Below, piece after piece: positions 1 to 7,616 of a stretch of 37,245 nucleotides of DNA (its first letter is position 1; the number at the start of each line of letters is the position of its first letter). This DNA is from an uncultured Myxococcales bacterium (lineage in GTDB: Bacteria; Myxococcota_A; UBA9042), in NCBI GenBank assembly GCA_903919145.1, contig CAIXGW010000166.1, positions 1 to 37,245 on the forward strand, given 5' to 3'. Below the pieces are notes generated by a model. It searched no databases. It saw nothing but the letters and a program-made list of their open reading frames with translations, and was not told the origin of the DNA. The position numbers and the translations under genes are program-made.

Positions 1-559
1 CGCCATCCGCTGCGGCATCCCCAGCGGCGGCATCCGCTGCAGCATCCCCAGTCCCTGCGGCGTCGGTGGCAGCGGCATCGACTTCGGCTGACCCGGAGTC
101 CGGCGCATCCTCGCCATCTGCAGAGCCGAGATCCTGGGCATCCTGGCCATCCACAGCCGTGGCTGCGCCATCGGCAGCGGCGGCGTCCACGGAATCCCCA
201 ACATCCACCCCGGCGTCGGCCGTGTCCGTCCCGGCGTCGGTCCCGGTGTCGGCGTCAGGCTCTACCTGTACCTCTACCTCTACCTCAGCCCCACCAGTGT
301 CAGCGCCACCGCCGTCTCCGGCTGCGTCGCCGTCGGCCCCCTCGCCGTCGCTGGCGACCTCTGTGCCACCGGCGCTGTCAGCAGTGGCCGCAGCATCCGC
401 TGCCTGGGCGATATCAGCCGCTGCCACAGCATCTTGCGCGCCGCCGCCAGAGTCGGTTGCAGCGCCTGACCCTGGCGACGCCGCAGAAGCACAGCCAAGC
501 AGGGCCAAGAGAGCCAACCCGATCACGACATGGAGAGCAGCCCTGGGCACTTCGACCAT
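1..559 (-). CDS. Lipoprotein with Ala/Asp-rich stalk, 5' part only
   Basis: The ATG at 559 opens a minus-strand frame that stays open to the left edge, giving 186 visible codons, so the functional C-terminal part lies outside the window. The start reads MVEVPRAALHVVIG, followed by a hydrophobic stretch ending in LALLGC. That is a lipobox, with Cys23 as the predicted lipidated residue. The rest is low complexity: Ala, Asp, Gly, Ser and Thr, with an EVEVEVQVE patch and a 27-bp imperfect tandem repeat at the edge (the decamer catccgctgc at 4-13 and 31-40). This resembles the stalk of the lipoprotein at 23625-26207, so I infer a surface or periplasmic lipoprotein held away from the membrane by an acidic linker. 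A good promoter lies at 621-649. The opposite strand is also open, but reads as Ser/Pro/Ala noise. Confidence 0.75.
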   Translation of the reverse strand, partial: MVEVPRAALHVVIGLALLALLGCASAASPGSGAATDSGGGAQDAVAAADIAQAADAAATADSAGGTEVASDGEGADGDAAGDGGGADTGGAEVEVEVQVEPDADTGTDAGTDTADAGVDVGDSVDAAAADGAATAVDGQDAQDLGSADGEDAPDSGSAEVDAAATDAAGTGDAAADAAAGDAAADG

Positions 560-620
560 TGACCCGCCTGCCGTCGCCGCCGCCCTGTGTGGTTGAAACT
601 GCGTGGGAATAGGCCAACTG

Positions 621-649
621 AGGGTACGCGCCGCCTGCAGCCGCGTCAA
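621..649 (-). promoter_or_regulatory. Predicted sigma70-type promoter for the left-edge lipoprotein
   Basis: On the minus strand TTGACG (649-644) is followed by exactly 17 bases and TACCCT (626-621). The leader to the ATG at 559 would be about 55 bases. The hexamers match the pattern repeated across this window. Confidence 0.5.
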
Positions 650-735
650 CCGCAATGCCAGCAGACATCGCCACGGCCGCCAAAGCAGCAATTTCTCCCC
701 GGTTGCAGCTGGTCGGGTACCTTGCCAGCGAGCTG

Positions 736-2853
736 CTAATTCACCGGCGCAGTCAGCTCGCCGACCAGGCCCGGCGCCCTTTCAACCGCGGTGAGCAGCC
801 ACAACAGGTAGCGGACATCGGCGCTGACGTTGCGGGCCACCTCGGGGTTGTAGCCAAAGTCGTTGGCCACGTTCTCCCACACCCTGTCAAAGTTCACGCC
901 TACCAGCTGGCCTTTGGCGTTGATGACTGGGCTGCCCGAGTTGCCGCCGGTGGTATCGCAATCAGCTAGGAAATCAACCGGAACTGCGCCGTGGTTGCCG
1001 GTCTCTGCCACCTGGCGAACCCGCTGCGGCAGATCAAAGGGCTCCTCTCCGGTGTGCTTGGCCAGGGCGCCGGCCAGGGTGGTGTGCGGCGTCAACTGCA
1101 CGGCTTCTTTGGGCGAGTAGCCCCTGACCCGGCCAAAGCTGACCCGCAGCGTCGAGTTGGCATCGGGAGCCAGCGGCCGCCCCGCCATGGCTACCGCCGC
1201 CCGCCGCCACAGCGGCCGCAGCTGCAGGGACCGCCCAGAGAAGACGTCGCGGCGGTCGCGCAAGGCCCGGCGCTCGCCATCCACCGCCAAGGCCAACTCC
1301 AGCAGCGGATCGTGGCGGGCCTGCAGCTGGGCCGGCGTCTCTTCAAACATCAGCTGGCGCTGGGCCAGGTCCAGCACCTTGGAGGCCTTGGTCAGTTCCG
1401 CCAGCTTGCCGGCCAGCGCCGCCTCGCCCTGCAGCGAGCCAAAGACCTGGTCCACGGCGGCGATCCGCTGATCGCGGGGCAGAGCCAGGGCCCGCTGCAC
1501 CCAAGAGATCAGCAGCCGCTGGTCCACTGCGGGCCAATAGCGCTTCTGGTCGCGCTCGTGGCGTTCGCGCAGCCGCGGCAGGTCGCGCTCTTGATAGCCC
1601 GGCTCGCGCTCGGCGTCGGGCCGCTGCGCCTCTACACTGCGGCGGACCAACAGCAGCGGCCAGCCAAGGGCGCGCGCGCCGCGACCGGTCATGTCGAGCA
1701 GAAAGTCGCGGTCCCAGCTGCGGGCGCGCTCTTTGGCCAGCTCCATCAGGCCGGCGTGGGCCTGCAGCGCCGCTTGGTGCTCTGGCCGTTGGGCGGCGTA
1801 GGCCTTGAGGACCTCTTCGCTCTGCCTCTGTTTTTCTACGATCCTGCCGCGCGCCAGCCCGGCCAGCTGCCCCTCGGCGGCCTTCTTGGCATTGAGCAAC
1901 CCGCGCAGGTCGTCGGATGTGGCCACCGCAGCCAGCGGCGAACGGCTGCTCTCTTCCTGCAAGATGGCCGCCCACTCGCCGGCCAGGGCCCGCAAGGCCG
2001 GAAACCAGCGCAGCTGCCGCTCTGCCATGTCCTGGGCCAGCAGCGCCCGAAAGCTGGTGCCAGGGTAGCCAAGCACCGCCACAGCATCGCCAGCCTTGAC
2101 CCCATCTTTGGCCAGCGGAAAGAAGTACTTGGGCTGATAGGGCTTGCCGTCCTGGTAGACCCGCAGCAGAGAGAAGTCACCGGTGTGACGCGGCCACATC
2201 CAGTTGTCCGTTTCTCCGCCAAAATTGCCGACCGCGGCCGGCGGCGCATAGACCAGGCGCACATCCGTCAGCTCGGCAAACTCGGTCAGCGTAAAGAACA
2301 GGCCGCCGTCAAAAGCCGCAAAAGTGCAGCGGGTCCCCGGTTTCTTCTCGCAGTCGGCCACCAACCTTTTCTGGGTGGCCTCGACCGATCGGTGGCGCGT
2401 CAGATCGTCGGCGTTGGCCGGGATGGCGTCGACCACGTCTTTGGTGACGTCCACAAAGCGCCTAGGCACCTGAATTCTGTAGGCCTTGGCCGGCTTTTCT
2501 GCAGCTGGCTCGCGGGCCAGATAGCCGTCTGTGGCCAGGTTGAGCTGCGGGGTCGAGTGCTCCTGCAAGATCCCAACAATGCAGTGGTGGTTGGTGATGA
2601 GCAGGCCGTCTTTGGATACAAAACTACCTGAACATCCTGGCAATTGTACGGCATTGGCCAGCAAACCGCCCTGGACCTTTGCGTCCCACAGCTTGGCCAG
2701 GGGCAGCGCAAAGCCCTGTTGCTTGACCCACGCCTGCCCCTGCTCCAGCACCTGCTGCGGGGTCCACTTGCCTTCGGCCGCTTGGGGGGCATCGACCCAC
2801 CCCAGGGTGGCAAGCCCCAAACAGAATCCCGCCCAACGTCTTGCGCTGCCCAT
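736..2853 (-). CDS. S46 family dipeptidyl peptidase, DPP11-like (acidic P1 preference predicted)
   Basis: Exported serine exopeptidase of the S46 family (DPP7/DPP11/DAP BII), which removes dipeptides from the N terminus of peptides in the periplasm. I start it at the ATG at 2853, behind a G-rich Shine-Dalgarno-like run; a TTG at 2877 would add eight residues. The 705-residue product begins with a signal peptide, probably cut after APQA. The chymotrypsin-like triad is visible: His90 in TNHHC, Asp226 in RHTGDFSLLR and Ser639 in GGNSGSP. The family signature GGETDNWMWPRHTGDF is complete, and the length matches the family (about 700). Eighteen residues after the serine, in GVNFDRVWE, lies Arg657. 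This is the position where DPP11 has Arg673 and DPP7 has Gly, so Asp/Glu specificity is inferred. It is the third gene of a minus-strand run with 2969-4870 and 4879-5400, 115 bases behind its neighbour. Confidence 0.95.
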   Translation of the reverse strand: MGSARRWAGFCLGLATLGWVDAPQAAEGKWTPQQVLEQGQAWVKQQGFALPLAKLWDAKVQGGLLANAVQLPGCSGSFVSKDGLLITNHHCIVGILQEHSTPQLNLATDGYLAREPAAEKPAKAYRIQVPRRFVDVTKDVVDAIPANADDLTRHRSVEATQKRLVADCEKKPGTRCTFAAFDGGLFFTLTEFAELTDVRLVYAPPAAVGNFGGETDNWMWPRHTGDFSLLRVYQDGKPYQPKYFFPLAKDGVKAGDAVAVLGYPGTSFRALLAQDMAERQLRWFPALRALAGEWAAILQEESSRSPLAAVATSDDLRGLLNAKKAAEGQLAGLARGRIVEKQRQSEEVLKAYAAQRPEHQAALQAHAGLMELAKERARSWDRDFLLDMTGRGARALGWPLLLVRRSVEAQRPDAEREPGYQERDLPRLRERHERDQKRYWPAVDQRLLISWVQRALALPRDQRIAAVDQVFGSLQGEAALAGKLAELTKASKVLDLAQRQLMFEETPAQLQARHDPLLELALAVDGERRALRDRRDVFSGRSLQLRPLWRRAAVAMAGRPLAPDANSTLRVSFGRVRGYSPKEAVQLTPHTTLAGALAKHTGEEPFDLPQRVRQVAETGNHGAVPVDFLADCDTTGGNSGSPVINAKGQLVGVNFDRVWENVANDFGYNPEVARNVSADVRYLLWLLTAVERAPGLVGELTAPVN

Positions 2854-2968
2854 CTGCCCCCCCGCGATTCTGCCCAATGCCCGGTGTTACCAGCAGGCCT
2901 GCCGCTGCCAAGGTGGCTAGCGTTCCTGCCACTGCTGCTGCTGAGTCTAGATTCTGTCCCGGCTGGGC

Positions 2969-4870
2969 TCACCCTTCGGCCACCAGCTTGAAGGCCCGGC
3001 GCAGCGCCGCCAAGAACGCCAGCGGCAGATCCAGGCGGTATTCAGCCGACGCGGCGAGCATTCCATAGGAACCTGACATCGGCGGCGCCGCACCCACCGC
3101 GGCCAGCCAGCGGTCGCGCAGCTCTGGGTCCGTCAGCAAGCCTTGGAAAGTCAGCAGGCCTTGTCGCGCATCGGCCAGCATCAAGGTAGAGGGATTGGGC
3201 ACCGCATGGGCCAGCGCCGCCCGATAGCCGGGCTGGTCTGCCAAGCCGCCCGCACCGCCGTCCGCCACTCGACGCGCCTGGGCAAGAGCGTTGGGCCCCA
3301 TGGCCAGGATGACCCACTGCGCCGTCGAGCACGCCGCCAGCGTCAGCCCTTTGCCCAGCAGCGCCGGGCCCATGGGGTTGGGGGCAATGCTGTCCTGATT
3401 CAGCTTGGCCCAGTCGATCGACACCCCTACTGCGTCGCAGGCCAGCCCAGCGACGTTGCTCTCTGTCTGGATCAGGGCCACGCCGGCCTGCGCTGCCTTG
3501 GGCTGAAGCGCCTGGATGAGCGGCCGCAGCGAGCCCTGGGCCAACCCCTTGCGAGCAGCGGCCTCCACCTGAGCTTCGGCGGGGTCTTTGGCCCTGCGCT
3601 TGCCCGGCTTGCCACGGTCGGCGGCGGCGCTCTTGGCCTGGCTGTCCATCAGTGCCAGCCCAAGCTGGCCGGCAAACCGCGCCGCTGCAAGGCGAAAGAC
3701 CAGGGGTTCTTTGGCGCCCACCACCGCAAGCCCGCCCAAGACCGCGTCGCCGTCGGGGTACAGGCCCATGGCCAATTGGCCAGTCAGGCCGCGCATCAGC
3801 GCCGTGTACTGGCTGAGCAGCGCCGCCTTCTGGCGCTTGGGCAGCTGGATAGCACTTTCCAGCACAGCGAAATTGGCGGCGGCGGAGGCCAGGGCCGGGG
3901 CGGGGTCGACGTGGCTCACTGCAGCCAGGTAGCTGGCGCCCGGCAGCAGCCGCACCAGGTCCGCCACCGAGCGGCCATCGCCAGCGTGAAGCGATCGAAA
4001 CAGCGCCGTGCCGGGCCGGCCGCGCAGCCGAAAGCCCAGCTGCAGGCTCTCTTTGTCGCCGCCCAGCACCAGCTCAAAGGTGTCCAGCTCTTCTACCAGC
4101 TGCTTGACGGTCGCCGCGTAGGAGCCGGCGCTTGCCTGCAGCTGCTTGGGCAATTGCTTGGGATGATCAATGCCTTCGCGGAGCCTGCGCAATTCAGCGG
4201 GCCGCAGCGCAGCCAGATTGGCGGCGCTGATGCCAACGCTCACCAGACCGGGCAGCGGCGCCGCCGCCACGGGTCCTGTGGCAATGGCCGCGGCGCGGCT
4301 CCAGCGGGTGGTCTCAAAGGTCAGCGCGGCGTGGCCGGGGAGGAAGTCGATGTACAGGGCCGTCGGCGAGTCTTGAGCAGCCACGACCGCCGCGTGCCCG
4401 TCTTCGCCCAGCCGCGCGGCCGTCAGCGCGGCATGAACCTCGGCCTGGCTGGTAATCGGCAGCAGAATGACCAGGTTGGCGGGGCTGGGAGTGCCCCCTT
4501 CGTCCTGAAAAAAGCAGCGGATCGGTTGGTCGCGACGCAGCCACGCCAAGGTCACAATCCCAAAGCCTTTGGCCGCCTCCTCTGCCTGGGCCCACAGCTT
4601 GACGCCGGGAGGCCCTTCCTCTGGGCTTAGCAGGCCCAGCTGCGGCCCGGCCGTCGCCACCACGTCAAACAGGCTGTTCCAGCTGGCAATCCCGCCCCAG
4701 GCCACCACCGAAGGCGGCACGGTCAGGTTGGCGTCGGCGTTGGTCAGCGGTGACGGCGGCCCGGCGATGGCTCGACCTGGGCAAGCCAGCAGCCACCCCG
4801 CGGCCAAGGCCACCACGGCCCACTGCGCAAACCCCGCGCTGCTGCCTCTCTTGCGCTGCGTCCCTGCCAT
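2969..4870 (-). CDS. Exported protein of unknown function, 633 aa
   Basis: I do not recognise a family. The ATG at 4870 is chosen because GGGGCAGG sits directly before it, filling the 8 bases after the stop of the OmpA-like gene; a GTG at 4888 would overlap that gene. A basic N terminus (QRKRG) precedes a hydrophobic segment ending in LLACPGRAIAG. It can be read either as a lipobox (Cys30) or as a signal peptidase I site after AIA. The rest is Ala/Leu-rich without membrane segments, with a short basic linker (GKPGKRRAKDPAEAQ) after the middle. The tight spacing indicates co-transcription with the OmpA-like gene and probably with the S46 peptidase downstream. The context suggests a cell-envelope role; nothing in the sequence shows an activity. 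Confidence 0.85.
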   Translation of the reverse strand: MAGTQRKRGSSAGFAQWAVVALAAGWLLACPGRAIAGPPSPLTNADANLTVPPSVVAWGGIASWNSLFDVVATAGPQLGLLSPEEGPPGVKLWAQAEEAAKGFGIVTLAWLRRDQPIRCFFQDEGGTPSPANLVILLPITSQAEVHAALTAARLGEDGHAAVVAAQDSPTALYIDFLPGHAALTFETTRWSRAAAIATGPVAAAPLPGLVSVGISAANLAALRPAELRRLREGIDHPKQLPKQLQASAGSYAATVKQLVEELDTFELVLGGDKESLQLGFRLRGRPGTALFRSLHAGDGRSVADLVRLLPGASYLAAVSHVDPAPALASAAANFAVLESAIQLPKRQKAALLSQYTALMRGLTGQLAMGLYPDGDAVLGGLAVVGAKEPLVFRLAAARFAGQLGLALMDSQAKSAAADRGKPGKRRAKDPAEAQVEAAARKGLAQGSLRPLIQALQPKAAQAGVALIQTESNVAGLACDAVGVSIDWAKLNQDSIAPNPMGPALLGKGLTLAACSTAQWVILAMGPNALAQARRVADGGAGGLADQPGYRAALAHAVPNPSTLMLADARQGLLTFQGLLTDPELRDRWLAAVGAAPPMSGSYGMLAASAEYRLDLPLAFLAALRRAFKLVAEG

Positions 4871-4878
4871 CCTGCCCC

Positions 4879-5400
4879 CTACTTGCACGGGTCGCCGGCT
4901 GGCTTGCCACCACCGTCCGCCGGCATGCCGCCTATGGCCCTACCGCGCAGCTCGGCGTTGATGGCCTCAACGCGGCGGTTTTTGGCCCGGCCTTCTGGGC
5001 TGTCATTGGCAGCTACCGGCTTGCTGGCGCCAAACCCCACTGGCAGCAAACGCTTGCACTCGGTGCCCTGCTTGACCAGCGCTTTGGCTACGGCCAAGGC
5101 CCGCTGCTCGCTCAGGCGCTGGCTGGCCTCGCTGGAGCCAGTGCTATCCAGGTGCCCTTCAATCCGCATCAGCGAAATGTAGGACTTGTCTTTGAGATAG
5201 CTGGCGATGACGTTGATCGCCTTGGCACTGGCCGGCAGCAGCTCTGCCGTTCCGGTCTTGAACTCCACCGGGCTCGGCAGAACCAGCCGGTTGCCGTCGA
5301 GCTCGTACTGGCGGGCGGGCGGGCTCAGGTCGGCCAAAGCCGGTGCGGCCAGACTGGCGCCGGCCATCAGCAAAGTCGCAAACAGAATCGCTTGGCGCAT
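4879..5400 (-). CDS. OmpA-like peptidoglycan-binding protein
   Basis: A 173-residue exported protein. The signal peptide MRQAILFATLLMAGASLAAP ends near APALA, followed by a short N-terminal region and one OmpA C-terminal domain (residues about 45-150). Domain landmarks are visible: VEFKTGTAELLPAS, RIEGHLDSTGSSEASQRLSEQRA, LPVGFGASKPVA and the closing GRAKNRRVE. The Asp of GHLDSTG and the Arg of NRRVE are the positions that hold the diaminopimelate side chain in OmpA-type domains. There is no beta-barrel, so it is probably a periplasmic or lipid-free peptidoglycan linker. The start at 5400 is fixed by AGGA seven to eight bases upstream. It is first in a run with the genes at 2969-4870 and 736-2853. 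The tail after NRRVE (Gly/Pro-rich, ending in Cys-Lys) is unusual for the family. Confidence 0.92.
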   Translation of the reverse strand: MRQAILFATLLMAGASLAAPALADLSPPARQYELDGNRLVLPSPVEFKTGTAELLPASAKAINVIASYLKDKSYISLMRIEGHLDSTGSSEASQRLSEQRALAVAKALVKQGTECKRLLPVGFGASKPVAANDSPEGRAKNRRVEAINAELRGRAIGGMPADGGGKPAGDPCK

Positions 5401-5775
5401 GGTGTTTTCCTGTGCTGCTGGCAACGCAGCGTCCGTGCAAGATGGGCGCCCTGGCCATGGACGGGTCGCGGCGAGGGTGCGGTGCCGCCCATGCTGCGCC
5501 GGCTGGCCAGCAGCGTCAACAAGCCCAGGTGCCGGCTGCGCGGTGTATTCGGGACCTGGGGGTGGCCTGTGCAAGTTCAGGCGTGCGCTCGCCATCGCCA
5601 TGGGCCCTCGCGGTGGGCGCGGGTCTGGCGTTGCAGCCGCAGGTTGTGGCGAACCAGAAGCAACTACAAGTGGCGACGGGGAATTGGAGCGCCTCGCCTG
5701 CGGCGACCAAGCTGCGCCTCAAGGTGCGCTAGGGTCTTCTTGTCTGGGGTTGCGGCGCAGGCGGTCGAGCCTGGA
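5401..5775. other. Intergenic region between OmpA-like gene and EutQ-like gene
   Basis: This 375-base stretch holds the leader and a possible promoter of the OmpA-like operon. On the minus strand TTGACG (5519-5514), 17 bases, then CAGCAT (5496-5491). A plus-strand frame ending at 5732 reads plausibly for its last 50 residues (hydrophobic WALAVGAGLAL, then polar) but has no ribosome site or recognisable relative. I do not call it a gene. Confidence 0.4.
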
Positions 5776-6375
5776 TCAGCCCGCGCTACCGCCCGACCAG
5801 TTGGCCGGATAGGTCACGTAGAACAGCCGCACCCGGCTGGGCGTGCCAAAGACGATGCGGCTGCCCTTGGGGATGTAGAACACGTCGCCGGGCCGACCTT
5901 CCAGGGTGCGGCCCTCGATGGTGATGTGCAGAATCCCCTCCAGAACCAAGTCGATTTCGGCGTAGTCCAGCGACCACGGAAAGCTGTCTTCGCGGTTCCA
6001 GCTCATGAAGCCCGCCGCCAGCGGAGCGCCGTCGCCGCCGGTGACCACGTCGGTCAGGCCGATGTGCCGCCCGGGGCCGGCCCCCGCAAACTCGCCGAGT
6101 TCTACCGATCGGCCGCGCACCACGATCAAGCCAGAGGGGTCGACGATGCGCTCGCAGCTGCCCTGGCCGGGTTTGTCGCTGCCGAATTTCTGGGTGTGCG
6201 GGCGGCCCTTTGGACCTGCGACCTGGCTGGGCCCTTGGTCGATGCTCACCCGCAGCTCGCTGGCGCGCGACCAAGCTGCCGGCGTCACCACGCACTGGCC
6301 GCGCGGCGCGGCCACCGAGGCATGTCCGGCGGCAAAGGCCTCTTCGATGGTCTGGGCGGTGATGACGGTAGGCAC
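5776..6375 (-). CDS. EutQ-type cupin protein
   Basis: Single-domain cupin of the EutQ family (PF06249), 199 residues. In Salmonella and E. coli EutQ belongs to the ethanolamine-utilisation operon and is reported to have acetate kinase activity. No other eut gene is present here, so this is an orphan whose reaction cannot be assigned. The GTG at 6375 is preferred: AGGAG lies four bases upstream, and the protein then begins MPTVITAQTIEEAFAAG, which aligns with the EutQ opening K-L-I-T-A-x-D-I. The C-terminal half carries the cupin fold: DYAEIDLVLEGILHITIEG, GRPGDVFYIPKGSRIVFG and RLFYVTYPANW. A typical cupin metal-binding HxH is absent, as is usual in EutQ. A strong promoter lies at 6418-6446. 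The gene diverges from the DUF1801 gene. Confidence 0.85.
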   Translation of the reverse strand: MPTVITAQTIEEAFAAGHASVAAPRGQCVVTPAAWSRASELRVSIDQGPSQVAGPKGRPHTQKFGSDKPGQGSCERIVDPSGLIVVRGRSVELGEFAGAGPGRHIGLTDVVTGGDGAPLAAGFMSWNREDSFPWSLDYAEIDLVLEGILHITIEGRTLEGRPGDVFYIPKGSRIVFGTPSRVRLFYVTYPANWSGGSAG

Positions 6376-6417
6376 AAGGCTCCTGGGCAGCAGCCGCACC
6401 CGCTTGCAGCACGCGCG

Positions 6418-6446
6418 AGCCTACCCCCCAGCGCTGGGAGCGTCAA
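6418..6446 (-). promoter_or_regulatory. Predicted promoter of the EutQ-like gene, with palindromic spacer
   Basis: TTGACG (6446-6441), 17 bases, TAGGCT (6423-6418) on the minus strand. The spacer contains the perfect 12-bp palindrome CCCAGCGCTGGG (6427-6438), which could be an operator between the -35 and -10 elements. Confidence 0.55.
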
Positions 6447-6549
6447 TTTGCCAGGATCGGAATCGCCTTGGACCCACGGCGGCGGGTCCCCCACCGGGCA
6501 GGGCCAACCATCGCTGGGCCTTCCAGGACTGCGGCAGCGCTGCGCCCGA

Positions 6550-6577
6550 TTGACACACCGTGCCCTCGCCGTACGCT
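6550..6577 (+). promoter_or_regulatory. Predicted promoter of the DUF1801 gene
   Basis: A perfect TTGACA (6550-6555), a 16-base spacer and TACGCT (6572-6577). Transcription would begin near 6584, giving a leader of about 30 bases that carries AGGAG at 6601-6605. Confidence 0.55.
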
Positions 6578-6615
6578 TGACCCTGTCCGCAACACCGCCC
6601 AGGAGCCACCCCGCC

Positions 6616-7086
6616 ATGCCCACCGCCGCCACCACCGTTGCCGAATACCTGGATGCGCTGACGCCCGACCGCCGCGCCGAGCTGCAGACCGTGCGCGAGG
6701 TGCTGCTGCGCCACTTGCCCGCCGGCTACCAAGAGGGCATTCAATACGGCATGATCGGCTACTTTGTGCCCCACACGCTGTATCCCCACGGCTACCACTG
6801 CGACGCCAAGCAACCGCTGCCGTTTGCCGCGCTGGGGGCGCAAAAGCACCACTTGGCCCTGCACTTGATGGGGCTGTACATGAACGATGAGGCAAGCCAG
6901 CGCTTCCAGGCAGCGTGGCAGGCAACCGGCAAGAAGCTCGACATGGGCAAGGCGTGCCTCCGCTTCAAGCGGGCCGACGACCTGGCGCTCGAGGTGCTGG
7001 CTGAAACGGTGGCCGCGATGACCGTCGAGCGCTACGTCGCGGTGTACGAGGCCAAGCTGCCGGAGGCCGTGCGACGCAAGCGGTAG
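6616..7086 (+). CDS. DUF1801 domain protein (YdhG/YjhG-like)
   Basis: Small cytosolic protein of 156 residues that is almost entirely a DUF1801 domain (PF08818). The family is structurally related to iron-chaperone-like proteins, but has no established biochemical role. Recognisable features are the helical start TVAEYLDALTPDRRAELQTVREVLLRHLP, then YQEGIQYGMIGYFVPH, the KHHLALHLMGLYM strand-helix and the closing GKACLRFKRADDLALEVLAETV. The ATG at 6616 is supported by AGGAG at 6601 and by the promoter just upstream. Phe codons follow the native pattern of this window. It is transcribed away from the EutQ-like gene; the 80 or so bases between the two -35 boxes hold both upstream regions. Probably monocistronic. 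Confidence 0.88.
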   Translation: MPTAATTVAEYLDALTPDRRAELQTVREVLLRHLPAGYQEGIQYGMIGYFVPHTLYPHGYHCDAKQPLPFAALGAQKHHLALHLMGLYMNDEASQRFQAAWQATGKKLDMGKACLRFKRADDLALEVLAETVAAMTVERYVAVYEAKLPEAVRRKR

Positions 7087-7193
7087 GGAACATTGTCTCT
7101 TGAGAGGGTACTGGCCTTCACAGTGGGAGCGAGCGGAATCAGGCGTCCATGCACAACCGGCAGCCATTTGCAGCGGCGTTTTGCAGCCAACCC

Positions 7194-7232
7194 ACTAATT
7201 AGTAAAGAACACTACCTGACGCTTTGACGTCA
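7194..7232. promoter_or_regulatory. Two palindromes upstream of the MNT/HEPN pair
   Basis: ACTAATTAGT (7194-7203) and TGACGTCA (7225-7232) are perfect palindromes in a locally AT-rich patch. The second ends 14 bases before the predicted -35 box at 7247. They are candidate operators for autoregulation of the toxin-antitoxin-type pair; this is inference from position and symmetry. Confidence 0.35.
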
Positions 7233-7246
7233 GTGGGCATCGGGCC

Positions 7247-7275
7247 TTGCGCATGCTTGGAGCCAGGCCTACGCT
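7247..7275 (+). promoter_or_regulatory. Predicted promoter of the MNT/HEPN pair
   Basis: TTGCGC (7247-7252), 17 bases, TACGCT (7270-7275). The start point would be near 7282, just before the GGAGG ribosome site and the GTG at 7293. Confidence 0.4.
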
Positions 7276-7292
7276 GTTCGCCGGAGGTTGCC

Positions 7293-7616
7293 GTGCCCGA
7301 CTTCGCCGCCGCTGCCGAACAAGCCATTGCCGCTCTGGTCGGCAGCCTGCAGCCTCAAGGAATTGTGTGGTTTGGCTCGGCCTCGCGCGGCCAGGCCACG
7401 GCGGACTCTGACCTTGACCTGCTCGTGGTCGTGCCGCGATCCGCAGGCGAGCGCCGAGACCTGGAGAGGCGCGCGCTGGTGGCCATTTGGGCGATCCGCG
7501 CTCCGATTGACCTCCTCATCTACTACGCGGACGAAGTGGCAGCCAAACGCGGCAGCTTGGGCAGTGTGGTCCGCGAAGCTCTGGAGACTGGCCGCGTGGT
7601 GCATGGTCACGTCTGA
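7293..7616 (+). CDS. MNT-type minimal nucleotidyltransferase (antitoxin-like)
   Basis: A 107-residue minimal nucleotidyltransferase (PF01909). In MNT/HEPN toxin-antitoxin modules, enzymes of this kind neutralise the HEPN partner, in characterised cases by adenylylating it. The active-site signature is complete: GSASRGQATADSDLDLLVVV, giving the GS-x-G and D-x-D pattern, and a third acidic position lies in APIDLLIYY. The GTG at 7293 is chosen because GGAGG sits six bases upstream and the domain starts immediately after. The 3' end overlaps the HEPN gene by 14 bases, so the two are translationally linked. Phe before G is written TTC (GACTTCGCC), unlike the native genes, suggesting horizontal acquisition. 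Without a working partner it may be a relic, or the pair may be active elsewhere in the population. Confidence 0.88.
   Translation: MPDFAAAAEQAIAALVGSLQPQGIVWFGSASRGQATADSDLDLLVVVPRSAGERRDLERRALVAIWAIRAPIDLLIYYADEVAAKRGSLGSVVREALETGRVVHGHV

Noticed and set aside
991..2631. Long plus-strand open frame (546 codons) opposite the S46 peptidase gene
   Set aside because: It is antisense to a gene with complete catalytic motifs, has Gln/Arg/Gly-rich composition typical of reversed high-GC coding DNA, and shows no domain. The frames at 3143-4630 (+), 27664-29694 (-) and 66-596 (+) were rejected for the same reason.
5343..5732. Possible small gene upstream of the OmpA-like gene
   Set aside because: Only the last 50 residues look protein-like; no ribosome site, no recognisable family, and it overlaps the likely leader of the OmpA operon.
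4750..6615. Upstream extension of the DUF1801 frame
   Set aside because: The frame stays open for about 600 codons because of high GC, but the promoter, AGGAG and domain start all place the gene at 6616.
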